Of a DNA stretch of 64,000 bases, positions 62,160 through 64,000 are shown one piece after another. The stretch spans positions 124,001 to 188,000 of the forward strand of contig NZ_JALJZZ010000006.1 in the NCBI RefSeq assembly GCF_024171565.1. The letters are read 5' to 3'. The stretch comes from Okibacterium sp. HSC-33S16 (GTDB lineage Bacteria > Actinomycetota > Actinomycetes > Actinomycetales > Microbacteriaceae). How positions within the stretch are numbered: position 1 is the stretch's first letter; every line of letters begins with the position of its first letter. The notes beneath the pieces were generated by a model that saw nothing but the letters and a program-made list of their open reading frames with translations, was not told the origin of the DNA and did no database searches. The position numbers and the translations under genes were made by a program.

Positions 62160-62234
62160 AAGTAGATACGTTACCTTCACTAAGCTGGCAGAACCTAACT
62201 GTTCCCTGTGCGCTGTGCTGCCAGAGAGGTCTGC

Positions 62235-64000
62235 ATGTTCAAAAAAATTCTCGTTGCCAACCGAGGCGAAATCGCGATCCGTGCCTTCCGGGCCGCCTAT
62301 GAACTCGGGGCAAAAACCGTTGCAGTGTTCCCCTATGAGGACCGCAACTCAATGCACCGGCTCAAAGCTGATGAGGCCTATCAGATCGGCGAACCGGGCC
62401 ACCCGGTGCGTGCGTACCTCGATGTATCCGAGATCATCCGGGTTGCACTCGAAGCCGGCGCTGACGCTATCTACCCCGGTTATGGCTTCCTCTCCGAGAA
62501 CCCCGACCTCGCGGAACAGGCCGCCGCAAACGGCATCACCTTCATCGGTCCCACCTCGAACGTTCTGGAGATGGCCGGCAACAAGGTCACCGCTAAGAGC
62601 CACGCGATCGAGGCCGGCGTCCCGGTTCTCGCATCAACGCCGGCGTCCCGCGACATTGACGAGCTGCTCGCCGGTGCGGACGAAGTCGGTTTCCCACTCT
62701 TCGCCAAGGCCGTCGCCGGTGGCGGTGGACGCGGCATGCGCCGGGTGGAGACAAAGGAAGAACTCGCTCCGGCCCTCGCCGAAGCGATGCGCGAAGCCGA
62801 CAGTGCGTTCGGTGACCCCACCATGTTTCTTGAGCAGGCCGTCCTGCGCCCGCGTCACATCGAGGTACAGATCCTCGCTGACGCCACCGGCGACACCGTT
62901 CACCTGTTTGAGCGTGACTGCTCCGTGCAGCGCCGCAACCAGAAGGTTGTCGAGATCGCCCCGGCCCCGAACATCAGCGATGAGCTGCGCCAGGCGCTGT
63001 ACCGCGACGCTGTCGCTTTCGCCCGGTCGATCGGATACGTCAACGCCGGAACCGTCGAGTTCCTCCTCGATACCGCCGGCGAGCGCAAGGGCAAGCATGT
63101 CTTCATCGAAATGAACCCCCGCATCCAGGTTGAGCACACGGTGACGGAAGAGATCACCGACGTCGACCTCGTTCAGTCCCAGATCCGGATCGCGGCGGGG
63201 GAGACCCTCGCCGACCTCGGGCTCAGCCAGGACTCCATCCAGATGCACGGCGCCGCGCTGCAGTGCCGCATCACCACCGAGGACCCTGCACAAGGGTTCC
63301 GGCCGGACACCGGCAAGATCACCACCTACCGGTCGCCCGGTGGAGGCGGTGTTCGCCTCGACGGTGGAACCATCAACCCCGGCGCCCAGATCAGCCCGCA
63401 CTTCGACTCCATGCTCGCGAAGATGACGTGCCGTGGCCGTGACTTCCCCGCAGCCGTGGCCCGGGCCAAGCGCGGACTCGCCGAGTTCCGGATCCGTGGC
63501 GTCTCCACCAACATCTCGTTCCTGCAGGCCGTTCTCGAGGACCCCGACTTCGTTGCGGGCGACCTCAGCACCTCGTTCATCGACGAGCGCCCTGAGCTCG
63601 TGCGTGGCCGCGTGTCGAAGGACCGCGGAACCAAGATCATGAACTGGCTCGCCGACGTGACGGTCAACCAGCCTCACGGCGCACGTCCGACGAACCTGCA
63701 CCCGGCAGAGAAGCTCCCGGCGATCGACCTCTCGACACCGGCCCCCGCCGGATCACGCCAGCGCCTGCTCGAGCTCGGCCCGCAGGGTTTCGCCCGTGCG
63801 CTTCGTGAGCAGACCGCCCTTGCCGTCACCGAGACGACGTTCCGCGACGCTCACCAGTCGCTCCTCGCCACCCGCGTGCGCACCCGTGACCTGCTCGCTG
63901 CAGCCCCCCACGTCGCGAGGCTCACCCCCGAGCTTCTCTCCGTTGAGGCCTGGGGAGGTGCGACTTACGACGTCGCCCTCCGCTTCCTCGGCGAAGACCC
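62235..64000 (+). CDS. pyc: Pyruvate carboxylase (N-terminal and start of transferase domain)
   Basis: The first 588 codons are in the window. The biotin carboxylase domain (1-450: KILVANRGEIAIRAFR, ATP-grasp GGGGRGMRRV, FIEMNPRIQVEHTVTE) is followed by the carboxyltransferase opening TETTFRDAHQSLLATR. It makes oxaloacetate from pyruvate and bicarbonate, refilling the TCA cycle. GAGAGG precedes ATG 62235. The biotin domain lies past the right edge. Confidence 0.95.
   Translation, partial: MFKKILVANRGEIAIRAFRAAYELGAKTVAVFPYEDRNSMHRLKADEAYQIGEPGHPVRAYLDVSEIIRVALEAGADAIYPGYGFLSENPDLAEQAAANGITFIGPTSNVLEMAGNKVTAKSHAIEAGVPVLASTPASRDIDELLAGADEVGFPLFAKAVAGGGGRGMRRVETKEELAPALAEAMREADSAFGDPTMFLEQAVLRPRHIEVQILADATGDTVHLFERDCSVQRRNQKVVEIAPAPNISDELRQALYRDAVAFARSIGYVNAGTVEFLLDTAGERKGKHVFIEMNPRIQVEHTVTEEITDVDLVQSQIRIAAGETLADLGLSQDSIQMHGAALQCRITTEDPAQGFRPDTGKITTYRSPGGGGVRLDGGTINPGAQISPHFDSMLAKMTCRGRDFPAAVARAKRGLAEFRIRGVSTNISFLQAVLEDPDFVAGDLSTSFIDERPELVRGRVSKDRGTKIMNWLADVTVNQPHGARPTNLHPAEKLPAIDLSTPAPAGSRQRLLELGPQGFARALREQTALAVTETTFRDAHQSLLATRVRTRDLLAAAPHVARLTPELLSVEAWGGATYDVALRFLGED

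Overview
The window reads as chromosomal DNA of a high-GC actinobacterium. Microbacteriaceae is the best guess, because of the DUF7882-type protein, the F420-type oxidoreductases, the pgsA-garA-ftsR-merR block, two DUF72 proteins, a DUF222/HNH endonuclease and a DUF503 protein. Many promoters have a TANNNT hexamer directly before the start codon, as in leaderless actinobacterial mRNAs. No rRNA, tRNA, phage, transposase or CRISPR array was found. Gene density is high and strands alternate often, so most of it looks like ordinary chromosome.

Layout. 1-5.6 kb: an arabinofuranoside utilisation locus with a LacI regulator, a three-gene sugar ABC importer without its own ATPase, and a GH127 beta-L-arabinofuranosidase, behind a clear promoter and operator. 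5.6-13.5 kb: two M23 peptidases, a pseudouridine synthase, an SDR, a VOC protein, an ECF41-type sigma factor co-transcribed with an NADH dehydrogenase-like flavoprotein, a MarR regulator and small membrane proteins. 13.5-23.3 kb: a NYN/LOTUS RNA-binding protein, DUF503, a GH25 lysozyme, a VOC protein, a DEAD-box helicase, an unusual nested tandem repeat (19.83-20.31 kb), a deazaflavin-type reductase, MsrA, DUF72, and an ArsR/AHSA1 pair with an operator at the regulator start.

23.7-30.5 kb holds several genome-maintenance genes: DUF222/HNH endonuclease behind a LexA-like box, RNase HI, stand-alone LigD polymerase, ATP-dependent DNA ligase, a pyrimidine-dimer-glycosylase-like protein and a second DUF72 protein, plus a TetR regulator. 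30.5-35.9 kb holds a receiver/thioredoxin-reductase-like flavoprotein divergent from a DUF4062-STAND ATPase-TPR protein that overlaps a membrane protein gene. The STAND pair is the best candidate for a little-described system here.

35.9-47 kb is centred on alpha-glucan and trehalose metabolism: a maltokinase and a tightly coupled treX-treY-treZ operon that makes trehalose from glycogen or maltodextrin. Between them are DinB, a catalase-fold-like protein, a small membrane protein and a baeRF2-type release-factor-like protein. 47-55.6 kb: macro domain, two MBL hydrolases, an F420-type LLM oxidoreductase, SDR, acyl-CoA dehydrogenase, S4 RNA-binding protein, DUF7882 pair and Dps. 55.7-57.6 kb: a minimal type III polyketide synthase plus methyltransferase pair. 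57.6-64 kb: SGNH hydrolase, CDP-alcohol phosphatidyltransferase, GarA-type FHA protein, FtsR, a second MerR, an orphan ParA and the 5' part of pyruvate carboxylase. GarA, FtsR and pyruvate carboxylase tie this end to central carbon and cell-division control.
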